Assembly (NCBI GenBank): GCA_900315075.1
Contig: OMXV01000021.1
Coordinates: forward strand, 21,706 to 85,705
From: an uncultured Prevotellaceae bacterium
GTDB taxonomy: Bacteria > Bacteroidota > Bacteroidia > Bacteroidales > Bacteroidaceae
DNA: 64,000 nt
Direction: 5' to 3'
Positions within the stretch are counted from its first letter, which is position 1. Each line of letters begins with the position of its first letter. Position numbers and translations under genes: made by a program. The notes under the pieces are model-generated. The model worked only from the letters and a program-made list of their open reading frames with translations, ran no database searches and was not told the origin of the DNA. This document shows, in pieces, positions 35,565 to 45,826 of the stretch.

Positions 35565-37574
35565 ATGCTTCCCGAAGAGAAAGATACAATTCAGCTTCCC
35601 GACAATGCGTTTCGGGAATTACAAGAAGGTGAAAGTTATCATCCGGTGATGGACCCCAACAGGAACTATCCTGAAGTCAACACATGGTCTGTGACCTGGG
35701 GTATTGTGATGGCGATGCTCTTTTCTGCCGCTGCTGCCTACTTAGGACTGAAAGTGGGTCAGGTGTTTGAAGCCGCCATTCCTATTGCCATTATCGCTGT
35801 GGGAGCCTCCACGGCAGCTGGTCGTAAGAATGCCCTTGGCGAGAATGTGATTATCCAGAGCATCGGTGCCTGTTCAGGTGCTGTTGTAGCTGGTGCTATT
35901 TTCACACTCCCAGCCATCTATATTCTACAAGCGAAATACCCCGACGACCCTGAGATGACCGCCTCGTTTTTCAAGGTGTTCCTCTCCTCCCTGCTTGGTG
36001 GTATCATCGGCATCCTCTTTCTTATCCCCTTCCGCAAGTATTTTGTCAAGGAGATGCACGGTAAATATCCATTCCCCGAAGCCACTGCCACCACACAGGT
36101 TTTGGTAAGTGGTGCCAAGGGAGGAAACCAAGCGAAGCCTTTGCTTATTGCCGGCCTTGTTGGTGGTCTTTACGACTTTATCGTTGCCACCTTCGGATGG
36201 TGGAACGAGGTAGTCACCACCCGTATCGTTGGTTTTGGCGAGCAATTGGCAGACAAAGCTAAACTTGTGTTTAAAGTCAACACTGGTGCCGCCGTACTGG
36301 GTCTCGGCTATATCATCGGACTGAAATATGCCTTTATCATCTGTCTCGGTTCGTTAACTGTTTGGTGGTTAGTTGTCCCAGGTATGTCCATGTTGTTTGG
36401 CGACCAGGTGCTCAATATGTGGGATCCCTCTATCACCGACACTGTTGGAAGCATGACCCCTGAAGCCATTTTCAAGAGCTATGGCAAGAGCATCGGTATT
36501 GGTGGCATTGCTATGGCTGGTATCATCGTCATTATCCGTTCGTGGGGCATAATCCGTAGTGCCGTTTCTTTGGCATCAAAGGAGTTGAAGGGTAAGGGTA
36601 CTGATTTAAAAGAAGTAGAGCGTACAAGTCGCGACATCTCTTTCAAGATTATTGCTATTGGAAGCATCCTAACCATATTGGTGACATTCGCATTCTTCTG
36701 GCTTGGCGTGATGAAGGGCAATCTGCTCTTTGCCGTGGTGGGTATTTTATTGGTAACAATCATAGCCTTCCTATTTACCACTGTTGCCGCTAATGCTATC
36801 GCCATCGTGGGTAGCAATCCTGTTTCTGGCATGACACTGATGACGCTGATTCTCGCCTCCGTGGTGATGGTTGCAGTAGGTTTGAAAGGAACTGCCGGCA
36901 TGGTAGCAGCCCTGATTATGGGTGGTGTGGTATGCACGGCATTATCGATGGCAGGTTCTTTCATCACCGACCTGAAGATAGGTTATTGGTTAGGTACCAC
37001 CCCCAAGAAACAAGAGTCATGGAAATTCTTAGGGACCTTGGTGTCGGCCGCCACAGTTGGTGGTGTGATGATTCTCCTGAACGAAACCTACGGTTTTGCC
37101 AGTGGACAACTCGCAGCTCCCCAAGCCAATGCCATGGCCGCTGTAATCGACCCACTGATGAATGGTGTGGGTGCTCCCTGGCTTCTGTATGCCATTGGTG
37201 CCGCCATTGCCATTGTCCTCACATTATTTAAAGTGCCTGCACTTCCCTTCGCTTTGGGTATGTTCATTCCACTTGAATTGAATATTCCATTGCTGATTGG
37301 CGGTGGCGTCAACTGGTTTGTCACCACACGTTCCAAGGACAAAGCTGTTAACGATGCACGTGGCGAGAAAGGTACGCTCATTGCCAGTGGTTTTATTGCC
37401 GGTGGTGCCCTGATGGGTGTGGTGAGTGTCGTCTTGCGTTTCCTGAATATTAATTTCGTCAGCCAAGCATGGATGGAGAACCATCTCTCCGAAGTATGTT
37501 CTCTTGGTGCTTACATCCTGTTGATTGGCTTCTTTATATGGGCCACAAAAGTTAATTCTTCCGACAAAAAATAA
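35565..37574 (+). CDS. OPT family oligopeptide transporter
   Basis: Polytopic inner-membrane transporter of 669 aa from the OPT superfamily, which imports peptides or metal chelates with protons. Family features are TWSVTWGIVMAMLFSAAAAY, GLKVGQVFEAAIPIAIIA, GKYPFPEATATTQVL and about 14-16 hydrophobic segments. It is followed one base later by an SGNH hydrolase in the same operon. Confidence 0.92.
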   Translation: MLPEEKDTIQLPDNAFRELQEGESYHPVMDPNRNYPEVNTWSVTWGIVMAMLFSAAAAYLGLKVGQVFEAAIPIAIIAVGASTAAGRKNALGENVIIQSIGACSGAVVAGAIFTLPAIYILQAKYPDDPEMTASFFKVFLSSLLGGIIGILFLIPFRKYFVKEMHGKYPFPEATATTQVLVSGAKGGNQAKPLLIAGLVGGLYDFIVATFGWWNEVVTTRIVGFGEQLADKAKLVFKVNTGAAVLGLGYIIGLKYAFIICLGSLTVWWLVVPGMSMLFGDQVLNMWDPSITDTVGSMTPEAIFKSYGKSIGIGGIAMAGIIVIIRSWGIIRSAVSLASKELKGKGTDLKEVERTSRDISFKIIAIGSILTILVTFAFFWLGVMKGNLLFAVVGILLVTIIAFLFTTVAANAIAIVGSNPVSGMTLMTLILASVVMVAVGLKGTAGMVAALIMGGVVCTALSMAGSFITDLKIGYWLGTTPKKQESWKFLGTLVSAATVGGVMILLNETYGFASGQLAAPQANAMAAVIDPLMNGVGAPWLLYAIGAAIAIVLTLFKVPALPFALGMFIPLELNIPLLIGGGVNWFVTTRSKDKAVNDARGEKGTLIASGFIAGGALMGVVSVVLRFLNINFVSQAWMENHLSEVCSLGAYILLIGFFIWATKVNSSDKK

Positions 37575-37575
37575 A

Positions 37576-38322
37576 ATGAAAAAAAACAGACTGATTCTAC
37601 TGGCACTGATTGCCATGTGTTTTGCGACTATCGAGGGTTATTCCCAGGATATCCTCGACAGTCTTGAGATAATATATAATAAGGTGCTCAATGGCGAAGA
37701 GATACAGAATGTAGCCACTGAACAGGAAGACAACGAGAATGGCAGCCAAAGCATCTTGGTCATTGGCGACTCCACGCTCGACGGCATCGGCCGCCGCTTT
37801 ACCGACTATGCCAGTTGCAATGGTCATACGATTTTTACTTCGATTTGGTATGGTGCCACAACAAAAGACTGGGCATATACCACCGAACTACCTCGACTGA
37901 TAAAGAAGGTGAAACCCACCTTCATCATCATTAGCTTAGGCACCAACGACCTTGGTTACAACGACATTTCAGCCCGCACCGACGCCGTTAAGGAGATTCT
38001 TCGTGAAGTTGGCGATATTCCCTACATCTGGATAGGCCCCATGTCGTTGCGCACAGTGCGCGACGGCACAAAAATTGTAAATGCCATCCGTGATGCAGTG
38101 GGCGAGAACCTATTCTTCGACAGTTATCATCGCAAAATGACTCGCCTGGCCGACGGCATCCATCCCACCTTTGAGGCCAGTGCCCGGTGGGTGGACGATG
38201 TGGTAAAATGGATGAATCGCCCCGAAGCCATCCATCACATCACGATGAACTTTCCCACCGCCAGTGTCCCTTTCAAGAGCTATGAGACACATAAGAATAG
38301 TTATAAGGGGAAGAGGAAATAG
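37576..38322 (+). CDS. Secreted SGNH/GDSL-type hydrolase
   Basis: A 248-residue esterase or lipase-like protein with an N-terminal signal peptide. Block I is VIGDSTLDGIG with catalytic Ser66, block III is SLGTNDLGYND and block V is LADGIHPTFEA, providing the Asp and His. The ATG at 37576 is chosen because it starts the signal peptide and lies just after the OPT stop; upstream starts would overlap the OPT gene in another frame. Substrate (acetylated glycan or lipid) is unknown. Confidence 0.88.
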   Translation: MKKNRLILLALIAMCFATIEGYSQDILDSLEIIYNKVLNGEEIQNVATEQEDNENGSQSILVIGDSTLDGIGRRFTDYASCNGHTIFTSIWYGATTKDWAYTTELPRLIKKVKPTFIIISLGTNDLGYNDISARTDAVKEILREVGDIPYIWIGPMSLRTVRDGTKIVNAIRDAVGENLFFDSYHRKMTRLADGIHPTFEASARWVDDVVKWMNRPEAIHHITMNFPTASVPFKSYETHKNSYKGKRK

Positions 38323-38334
38323 ATAGGAGTTAGA

Positions 38335-38424
38335 CGTAAGAGGTAAGAGGTGAGAGGTAAGAGGTGAGAGGTAAGAGGTGAGAGAAATGCCTTGTCGATT
38401 CAAAGGTAATCTCTCACCTCTTAC
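38335..38424. terminator. GAGGTAAGAGGTGA repeat forming a hairpin between convergent genes
   Basis: After the SGNH gene about five AGAGGTAAGAGGTG units are followed by an inverted copy. GTAAGAGGTGAGAGA (38371-38385) pairs perfectly with TCTCTCACCTCTTAC (38410-38424) and a T-run follows. The stem extends into the transporter stop codon. Here the tandem repeat may serve as terminator. Confidence 0.65.
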
Positions 38425-39374
38425 TTTTCACCTCTTGCCCCAATCCTCAATTCAATGCTATTAATGAGGTTTTGCCAGAGGATGTAGCAGCCAGGGCCTA
38501 CTGAGGAGAGGGGATTGAGATAGGTATAGGCAATCCAGATGGCGAAAGCCGTATTTTTCTGTCCAAGCGCCTGACCAGCCTCCTGAGTACGGTGGAAGAA
38601 ATGTCCTACATACCTGCCCACAGCAAACTGTACGAGGCAAAGCAGCAACACCATTATAGCGATAACTACAATGAAATGTGCTGAAGACTCAGCATGCACA
38701 ATATTTTTCACTGTGATTCCTGTGACAATCATCAACGACAAGCCCCATAGATAAAACGACAAGTCGTTGATGCTGAGAATCCATCGATGAAAGCGGTGCA
38801 TGAAATGCTTGACAATATAAGCTAATCCCATGGGCACTACTAACACCATACAAACTTTATAAAGTATGGTGGCGAAAGCCTGCCAAAATTCCATTTCCAC
38901 ACTCTTGTCAATCAGCGGAAAACATAACGGTACGAGGAGCGCCGTGATGAGATTCGACATGAATGTATAAGTGGTCATTTCCTCCAAATCCCCACCGAGT
39001 TTTGCCGTCACCACTGCCGCCGCAGCCGCACATGGGCCTATGATACAGGTGAGCACAGACTCCAACAGGATAAGGTTGTCACCCTTGATGTCGAAAGCGA
39101 GTATAGCACCCACCACTACCGCCACGAAGAGCAGTTGGAACAGTCCCACCCAGAAATGCCATCCTACGGGCCTCATACGGTGGAAATCCACCTTACAAAA
39201 AGTAGTGAAAAGCACGAGAAACATGAATATGGGGAAAATGTCCACAAGTACAGGCCCTACCGTATCGCCCACCCCTTGCAACGGTTCGACGTTGGCGAAA
39301 AGTAGGTAAATGAGTGCGCCGCTGACCATGGCCAGCGGCAACGTGTATTGTTTGAGGAGTTTTTTTAGTGTCAT
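38421..39374 (-). CDS. BASS-family (bile acid:sodium symporter-like) transporter
   Basis: A 317-residue membrane protein with nine to ten helices. It has BASS features such as FPIFMFLVLFTTFCKVDF, LLESVLTCIIGPCAAAAAVV and the crossover region GQKNTAFAIWIAYTYLNP. Relatives carry organic anions (bile acids, pantoate, pyruvate) with Na+. Its ATG overlaps the GH97 stop by four bases, so the two genes are translationally coupled. Confidence 0.85.
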   Translation of the reverse strand: MTLKKLLKQYTLPLAMVSGALIYLLFANVEPLQGVGDTVGPVLVDIFPIFMFLVLFTTFCKVDFHRMRPVGWHFWVGLFQLLFVAVVVGAILAFDIKGDNLILLESVLTCIIGPCAAAAAVVTAKLGGDLEEMTTYTFMSNLITALLVPLCFPLIDKSVEMEFWQAFATILYKVCMVLVVPMGLAYIVKHFMHRFHRWILSINDLSFYLWGLSLMIVTGITVKNIVHAESSAHFIVVIAIMVLLLCLVQFAVGRYVGHFFHRTQEAGQALGQKNTAFAIWIAYTYLNPLSSVGPGCYILWQNLINSIELRIGARGEK

Positions 39375-41332
39375 TTCAAGATAACACCTCCCATCGGCTG
39401 TAGGGTGACCTTCGCCCTACCCTTCTTATCCACTTTCAGTGTGCGCAATTCCGGCTCAGGCAGCGCATTCTCAGCTTTTGCCGCCGGTCTGTCGGTGTAA
39501 TAATCTACAGTTTTTCCAGCAAACATCGGCAGGTTGAGGGTAAGCGTGATAGGTTTGTCAGTACCATTGATACCGGCAACATACCATTTGTCACCATGTC
39601 TTCTTGCCAAGACGGTATATTTCGTGGGATAGCCGTCGAGGAAACAGACATCATCCCACTGTGTAGGCAACTGGCGCAGAAAGTCCAATTCAAACTGCTG
39701 CAATTCGTTCAGGTTATTGGGTTGCATTGCCATACAGTTGACTGCCGTCTGGAGAATAATTCCCGTGGCCATCTCAAAGGTGTTGGAAGTACGACGGTAG
39801 TTGCGAGAAGCATTGTCCTTACTCATACGGCGGTTCATCACCACCCCACCCCAGTCGAATGCTCCGAGTGCATTACGTGAGTAAGGGTGCATATTGAGTT
39901 CAAAACCCTCTTTATCGCAGTGTTGCTGGCTAAAGAAGAGGTTTTCAGAAGCCAACGCCGCCTCACTGGCCACATAGTTGGGATACATCCTTTCCCATCC
40001 TCTTGGTATGGTGCATCCATGGAAAATTACCTGCAAGCCATAGCGGTTGGCATCCGAGAGGATATCTTCGTAAAGTTTCATGGTCTCTTGTTTGTCGCCA
40101 CCGAAGAAGTCCACCTTGATGCCTACGACACCGATCTCCTTCAACCATTTCATCTCACGATTACGTGCATAGGCTGTAGCCATACAGTCGCGCGGTGTCT
40201 GAGGCGCATCGTTCTCAAAACCATTGGAGTTGTACCACAACATCAGTCTTACGCCCTTTCTTTGGGCATATTTCGACAGTTCGGCCATCCGCTCCCGGCC
40301 GATATTCTGGTCCCACCAGTTATCCACCAGGCAATACTCAAATCCCATAGCCGATGCTAAGTCGATGAATTTCACCTGATCATCATAGTTGATGGAATTA
40401 TCTTGCCACAACAACCAACTCCATGTATATCTTCCAAATGAAAACTCCTTGGTTGGTTCATAGAGAGGTTCTACAACATCAAAGGGGATAGTTGTCTCGA
40501 CGATTGGCTTCAGTGAATTGCCTAAGGTGATGGTACGCCAAGGAGTAGTACCCGGTAGTGAGATTCCTGCATGTGGCGAGCCTATTCCATTATTCTCCCC
40601 TGCGTGTGGAAATGCCACAGTATATCCTGTCCCCGGCTGATAGTCACTCAAGTGTGATGCACAATATGCCGATGTGACACCTGTCTCACTTACCAATGCC
40701 CAATGTCCATCGCTGACCTTGAATAGGCAGGGGAAGGTATAGCCCATACCAAATTTCGACTTCACATTGAGAGGCATCTCAGCGTCATAGTCCTCCTCGT
40801 AAGAGGGTTTGGTACGCTCCCACCCCGTCATGGGACCTATTTGCGGGCACAGGAAAGTGGTAGCAGTCTCTGGGAAATTAAATGCCGTAGCCTCGCGGTA
40901 AATGACGGCACACTTCGGATTGTCGTTCTTCTGTCGTGGGATGCTATAACGAAATGCCACATCATTGTTGGAAACCTGGAAGGTAAGGGTCATTTTCAGC
41001 CCATCAGTATTCGTAAAGTCGATGTCAAGCAGATTGGCGTTGTAGTCGATAGACGATTTTTTCGACTGCGCCATGGTATAATGCTTGGTCACCTGGTTGG
41101 TGCGTGTTGCTGTCACGGTAAGGCCTTTTGTGAAGTCGCCAATGTCTGCCACAAATCCCAATGCTGAAGCAGTAAGCATCGATGCTCCTTCGTAATCCAC
41201 AGAATAAGTGGGCTGTCCGTTATCTACACTAACCTTCACCACAAGTTTTCCATCGGGTGATGCCACCACGTTATCGGTAGCACTTGCTATAGTAGCAAGG
41301 GCAAGGAAAAATAAGGTTAAAAATTGTCTCAT
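39371..41332 (-). CDS. GH97 alpha-glycosidase
   Basis: Secreted enzyme of family GH97 (653 aa, signal peptide residues 1-18). It has the N-terminal beta-sandwich (SPDGKLVVKVSVDNGQPTYS), the TIM barrel (SFGRYTWSWLLWQDNSINYD, GFEYCLVDNWWDQN, RLMLWYNSNG) and a C-terminal Greek-key domain. In GIKVDFFGGDKQETM, Asp408 sits where the retaining GH97 members have their nucleophile. That points to an alpha-galactosidase-type retaining enzyme rather than the inverting SusB type, a point recalled from the family and not tested here. A TATCTTTG box is at 41362-41369 on the minus strand. Confidence 0.9.
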   Translation of the reverse strand: MRQFLTLFFLALATIASATDNVVASPDGKLVVKVSVDNGQPTYSVDYEGASMLTASALGFVADIGDFTKGLTVTATRTNQVTKHYTMAQSKKSSIDYNANLLDIDFTNTDGLKMTLTFQVSNNDVAFRYSIPRQKNDNPKCAVIYREATAFNFPETATTFLCPQIGPMTGWERTKPSYEEDYDAEMPLNVKSKFGMGYTFPCLFKVSDGHWALVSETGVTSAYCASHLSDYQPGTGYTVAFPHAGENNGIGSPHAGISLPGTTPWRTITLGNSLKPIVETTIPFDVVEPLYEPTKEFSFGRYTWSWLLWQDNSINYDDQVKFIDLASAMGFEYCLVDNWWDQNIGRERMAELSKYAQRKGVRLMLWYNSNGFENDAPQTPRDCMATAYARNREMKWLKEIGVVGIKVDFFGGDKQETMKLYEDILSDANRYGLQVIFHGCTIPRGWERMYPNYVASEAALASENLFFSQQHCDKEGFELNMHPYSRNALGAFDWGGVVMNRRMSKDNASRNYRRTSNTFEMATGIILQTAVNCMAMQPNNLNELQQFELDFLRQLPTQWDDVCFLDGYPTKYTVLARRHGDKWYVAGINGTDKPITLTLNLPMFAGKTVDYYTDRPAAKAENALPEPELRTLKVDKKGRAKVTLQPMGGVILK

Positions 41333-41544
41333 AAGTAGGTTGGTTTAAAAACATACATTTGCAAAGATACAAAAAAATCGATTAAGTGAATGAAAAGAAA
41401 GGTTGTTTTCTTTTCTGAACTTGTTTTTTTCAATAGAATCGGGTGCTGTCCTTGTCCAAAATAAGGCAAAGAGCAAAGGGATAATTCAGTCATCCATGGT
41501 TTGTAAACGTTTTCGTGGTTGAAAAGAAAAAACAGTGTCTATTA

Positions 41545-41576
41545 TTTCATTATATAGCAAAAAAAATGTATTTTTG
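41545..41576 (+). promoter_or_regulatory. Promoter of dockerin protein-pectate lyase operon
   Basis: TTTC (41545-41548, one mismatch to TTTG), a 20-nt spacer and TATTTTTG (41569-41576) lie 39 bp before the ATG at 41616. This also argues against the ATG at 41535, which would start upstream of the promoter. Confidence 0.6.
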
Positions 41577-41615
41577 CATAATCATTTCTATCAAATTTCC
41601 AAAACCTACATTTCA

Positions 41616-42647
41616 ATGATAAAAAGTATTATACTAAGCTTACTTTTTGCAATTGCAGCCTGCCCAGCAATGGCTGATGACGGTGAGACTGTGACTATTG
41701 GCGGAAACGCTGTGGGAAAGTCGGCCACAACGATTACCTTCGATGGCGATAACCTCACGCTCACATACAGCGACGGCAGTCAGCAGACTGCTTCGATGGA
41801 GCAAGTGAATATCTCCTTCAGTCCCACGGCAGCATTCAGCGATGCTACCGGATTCGATAATCTTCAGTCTATCAAAACCTTTGGTGGACAGGTTGTTGGT
41901 GTGAAAGTATCACGTCAGATGCACGAAGGCCAGTGGGCATTGCTCTGCCTGCCTTTTGATATGAGCGCTACCACCATCAACACGGTGTTTGGCAGCGGCA
42001 GCAAGGTTGCACAACTGAGCAGCGTCACAGAGAGCACTGCCAACTTCACCACCTGCACAGAGATGACAGCCGGCATACCCTACATTATCAATCCTACCAC
42101 CGACATCCAAACCTTTGCACTCGACCAGGTCGTACTACGCAATATGGCAGAGGGAGCCACTGTCAGTGGAGAAGGCTTCGACCTGAGGGGCACTCTCCAG
42201 AACGTAAGTCCAGAAGGCCAGGTGGATTATCTCGCCAACGGCAACAATCTGAAGTCGCTGACCACAGGCGGCAACATCAAGCCTTTACACGGATATTTCA
42301 CTGCCACTGCCACATCAGCCTCCCACCTATCCTCCTTCACTGTCGATGGAGAAATTGTCGGTTCGATGAAAATGCTCCTTGGTGACGTGAATGCCGACAA
42401 GAAAGTAGATATCACCGATGTGATGATGACCGTCAATTCCACAGTAGGCCAAAATCCCCAAGGTTTCGATGCATCGTCAGCCGACCTCAACAACGACGGC
42501 AATGTGACCATCACTGATGTCATCATGATAGTCAATATCATGATTAGCCCAAGCAACGGCGAAAACAGTTCATCTGGCAATGGTTCCGACATTGCCACCA
42601 ATTCATCAATTCTTTGGGAAACTAATCAAGAGGAGGTTCTGCCATGA
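41616..42647 (+). CDS. Secreted protein with C-terminal dockerin-like repeats
   Basis: A 343-residue exported protein (signal peptide MIKSIILSLLFAIAACPAMA). The central part is beta-rich and not assigned. The C-terminus holds a dockerin type I pair: GDVNADKKVDITDVMMTVN and DLNNDGNVTITDVIMIVN, each with the calcium-loop pattern D-x-N-x-D-G. No cohesin is in the window. Its stop overlaps the start of the pectate lyase gene by four bases, so it is likely a partner in pectin use or surface retention. Confidence 0.75.
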   Translation: MIKSIILSLLFAIAACPAMADDGETVTIGGNAVGKSATTITFDGDNLTLTYSDGSQQTASMEQVNISFSPTAAFSDATGFDNLQSIKTFGGQVVGVKVSRQMHEGQWALLCLPFDMSATTINTVFGSGSKVAQLSSVTESTANFTTCTEMTAGIPYIINPTTDIQTFALDQVVLRNMAEGATVSGEGFDLRGTLQNVSPEGQVDYLANGNNLKSLTTGGNIKPLHGYFTATATSASHLSSFTVDGEIVGSMKMLLGDVNADKKVDITDVMMTVNSTVGQNPQGFDASSADLNNDGNVTITDVIMIVNIMISPSNGENSSSGNGSDIATNSSILWETNQEEVLP

Positions 42648-45481
42648 GAAGAATAGCATTTATATCCGCACTTTTTGTCATATTTTCACTGATTTCATTG
42701 ACCTCCCAGGCACAAGCGACTTGGGATTTCACCGCCGTCGGCAGTACAGACCAGACCAACTTAAACAGCGATGCAAACTGGAAATGGGATGCCGACAAAA
42801 AAAGGTGGTGCTACACTAAAGCACTCAGCGTAGCACCTCTTATGGCTAACGGCGTGGCATTGGAATTCGCCCGTGGCCTGCTCTTCAGCTGCAACGAAAA
42901 TGCAGATGGTAATATCCGCATTGGCGACAGTCGTATGTGGCTCAGCGGCAGTTCCAGCACACTAACCATCCCTGGGCTAAAGAAAGGGCAGACGGTGAAA
43001 GTGACTTACAAGACATCGAGCAATTCTGCAGCACGTTGTTTTGAAATACCCGAAAATCTGACAGGCACCAGTGGTTTCGGCAGTGGCAGCACATCACAAC
43101 TCACCGGCGAGGGCACCGTAAGTGCCGATGGCAGCGTTACCCTCATACCCTCTGGCGGTCTTTATGTCTATAGCCTTGAGGTGGGTGCCGCAAGCGATGC
43201 CCAGGTCATTGTCATCCCTGCATCCCAGGCCGAATTATATGAAGATGTGACTACCCATGCCGTCAATCGCAGTACCAAAGCCAACCAGATGCAGTTGGAA
43301 CTTGCCGGCGGCGACCTCAAATTCTACAACACCGATGACGTGGCAAACGTTACTATGGACCACGAGGCATCAACCGTCACCGTAACGCCAAAGACAGGCG
43401 ACAACGACATCTACTACGGTTCTGTGCGCAACATCTCATTCGCTAAAGGCATCAGCGAGGGCCCCAATGCTGATATCACGAACAATGGTGTGGAAATCAC
43501 CGAGTCGAAAGGTTGGCTGGAGTCGGCCTATGTAAAATGGAGACCTTACAACGGTGCCACCACCTATAAAGTGTATGTAAAGGGCGGCGGCAACAACAGT
43601 TGGACTCCCCTTGACAACATGCTCGTACGCGACTACGGCAGCTATGGACGTGCAGATGTGGTGGGATTGAAAGCCGCCACTGATTATGCGCTGAAGGTAG
43701 TTCCTGTGGTCAATGACCAAGAGGTAGAGAGTGCTGCCAGCTTGGCAGAGCACATCCAGGTGGCTAATAACAACCGTGAGGGCTTTGCCCACAAGGGTTA
43801 CAGTGGTGTGGGTGCTTACAACGACGACGGTACGCTGAAAAGTGGTGCGCGTGTGATATACATCACCAAGAACACAGCCAAGACTGTCACCTGCCAGATA
43901 AAGACCAAGAGTGGCGAACAGACGCTCACGGGTTTGCAAACTATCCTCGAAGCTTACGAGGATAGTCAGGAAACCAGACCACTGGCTATCCGTCTGATAG
44001 GAAAGATATCACTCGAAGATTTGGACAATACCGGTAGTAAGGAAGAGGGTCTGCAAGTGAAAGGTAAAAATGCCGACAGTGAAATGAACATCACCATTGA
44101 GGGTATCGGTGAGGATGCCACGATTTATGGCTTTGGTTTCTTAATTCGCAACTGCAAGAGTGTGGAAATGCGCAACTTTGCCGTACTCAACTGCATGGAT
44201 GACGGTATCTCACTCGACACCGACAACGACCATATCTGGATACATAATATTGATATGTTCTATGGCAAAAACAAGGGTGGCGACCATGTGAAGGGTGATG
44301 GAGCTATCGACGTGAAGAGCGACTCTAAACATGTGACGGTGAGCTACTGCCACTTCTGGGACACTGGCAAGTCGAACATGTTCGGCATGAAATCGGAGAG
44401 TGGCCCCAACTACATCAGCTACCACCACAACTGGTTCGACCACTCCGACTCACGTCATCCCCGTATCCGCACAATGAGTGTACACGTCTGGAACAACTAT
44501 TTCGACGGTGTAGCAAAATACGGTGCCGGTGTCACCAACGGAGCTTCGGCATTTGTGGAAGCCAATTATTTCCGCAACACCAACAAACCGATGCTTAGTT
44601 CGATGCAGGGTTCTGACATTGCTGGCGGCGATGGTACATTCTCCAGCGAAGATGGCGGTATCATCAAAAGCTTTGGCAATGTATTCACAGAGAAAAGCAA
44701 GAACTTCAAATATGTGACCTACCAGCAAAACAATGTTGAATTTGATGCTTGGGAGGCCACCAACCGCAACGATATAGTACCAGCTACGGTGAAAGCTAAG
44801 CAAGGCGGCACTGGCTACGACAACTTCGACACCAATGCCAGCGTGATGTACAGCTATACTCCGGAGCCAGCAGCAGATGTTCCTGCTTCGGTGATGGGAT
44901 GGTTGGGCGCAGGCCGCATGAACCACGGCGACTTGGAATGGGTGTTTGACAATGCCACCGAGGATACCAACTTCGAAGTCATCGAAGGATTGGAAAATGC
45001 CATTACATCATACAACTCATCACTAACCGGCATCTTTGGTGGTGAAACCATCACTGGTGGTGGCGAAGGCGGCGAAGGCGGAAGCGGTGAAGGCGGTGAA
45101 GGCGGCGAAGGCGGCGAAGGCGGCACAACCATCTCTGCCGATGTAGAGTGTACTTTCTCAAGTGCTGGCGCCAGCAACTCACTGTTTACCGTGGTAGGCA
45201 ACTATTCCAACAGCAAGGGTACAGCTGTGGTCAATGGTGTGACACTGGAATGGTGTCTGAAATTAGAGACTTCCACCTCTGTGACTTTCACCACCGACAA
45301 GGAAATGATCCTCACATTAGTTTTCGGTTCCCAAGACACGAAATATAATATCAAGATTGACGGCACAAAAACCACAGGAGCCAACGGCATACTCACCACG
45401 ACCCTTCCAGCTGGCACTCACCAACTGACCAAAGCCGACACTGGCAACCTGTTCTATATCGGACTGAAAGAAGGGAATTAG
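42644..45481 (+). CDS. Modular PL1 pectate lyase
   Basis: A 945-residue secreted enzyme that cleaves pectate by beta-elimination. Order: signal peptide (1-23), an N-terminal beta-sandwich resembling a carbohydrate-binding module (25-190), a fibronectin III-like domain (about 280-370, ESAYVKWRPYNGATTYKVYV), the PL1 right-handed helix (about 390-720) and a C-terminal beta domain after a Gly/Glu linker. Lyase motifs are DDGISLDTDNDHIWIHNID and YHHNWFDHSDSRHPRIRT, with catalytic Arg near 608. The linker at 45058-45125 is nine-base repeats of GGCGGCGAA. No T9SS tail is evident. Confidence 0.9.
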   Translation: MRRIAFISALFVIFSLISLTSQAQATWDFTAVGSTDQTNLNSDANWKWDADKKRWCYTKALSVAPLMANGVALEFARGLLFSCNENADGNIRIGDSRMWLSGSSSTLTIPGLKKGQTVKVTYKTSSNSAARCFEIPENLTGTSGFGSGSTSQLTGEGTVSADGSVTLIPSGGLYVYSLEVGAASDAQVIVIPASQAELYEDVTTHAVNRSTKANQMQLELAGGDLKFYNTDDVANVTMDHEASTVTVTPKTGDNDIYYGSVRNISFAKGISEGPNADITNNGVEITESKGWLESAYVKWRPYNGATTYKVYVKGGGNNSWTPLDNMLVRDYGSYGRADVVGLKAATDYALKVVPVVNDQEVESAASLAEHIQVANNNREGFAHKGYSGVGAYNDDGTLKSGARVIYITKNTAKTVTCQIKTKSGEQTLTGLQTILEAYEDSQETRPLAIRLIGKISLEDLDNTGSKEEGLQVKGKNADSEMNITIEGIGEDATIYGFGFLIRNCKSVEMRNFAVLNCMDDGISLDTDNDHIWIHNIDMFYGKNKGGDHVKGDGAIDVKSDSKHVTVSYCHFWDTGKSNMFGMKSESGPNYISYHHNWFDHSDSRHPRIRTMSVHVWNNYFDGVAKYGAGVTNGASAFVEANYFRNTNKPMLSSMQGSDIAGGDGTFSSEDGGIIKSFGNVFTEKSKNFKYVTYQQNNVEFDAWEATNRNDIVPATVKAKQGGTGYDNFDTNASVMYSYTPEPAADVPASVMGWLGAGRMNHGDLEWVFDNATEDTNFEVIEGLENAITSYNSSLTGIFGGETITGGGEGGEGGSGEGGEGGEGGEGGTTISADVECTFSSAGASNSLFTVVGNYSNSKGTAVVNGVTLEWCLKLETSTSVTFTTDKEMILTLVFGSQDTKYNIKIDGTKTTGANGILTTTLPAGTHQLTKADTGNLFYIGLKEGN

Positions 45482-45700
45482 TTAGGAGTTAGAAGTTAGG
45501 AGTTAGGAGTTAGAAGTTAGAAGTTAGAAGTTAGGAGTTAGAAGTTAGAAGTTTGGAGTTAGAAGTTAGAAGTTTGGAGTTAGAAGTTAGGAGTTAGGAG
45601 TTAGGAGTTAGGAGTTAGAAGTTTGGAGTTAGAAGTTTGGAGTTAGAAGTTAGGAGTTAGAAGTTTGAAGTAAGAGGTGAGAGGTAAGAGATTACCCTTA
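45481..45700 (+). repeat. Long AGTTAGAAGTTAGGAGTTAG tandem repeat
   Basis: More than twenty imperfect 7-8-bp units (AGTTAGAA, AGTTAGGA, AGTTTGGA) begin at the pectate lyase stop codon and end in an AGAGGTGAGAGGTAAGAG tract near 45690. It is the largest member of the family in this window. The rest of the 345-bp gap to the next gene (45700-45826) shows no further feature. Confidence 0.9.
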
Positions 45701-45826
45701 CTGTTGGGTTGAAGTTCCTCTTTAGGGCAAGGAGGAGTTGAGGTGGTTGTTAAAACAACCATGGCGAGTAGAGAAATGGAGGTGGTGAGAAGGGAAATAA
45801 ATGAATGACAGCAAAAAATAGTTAGT

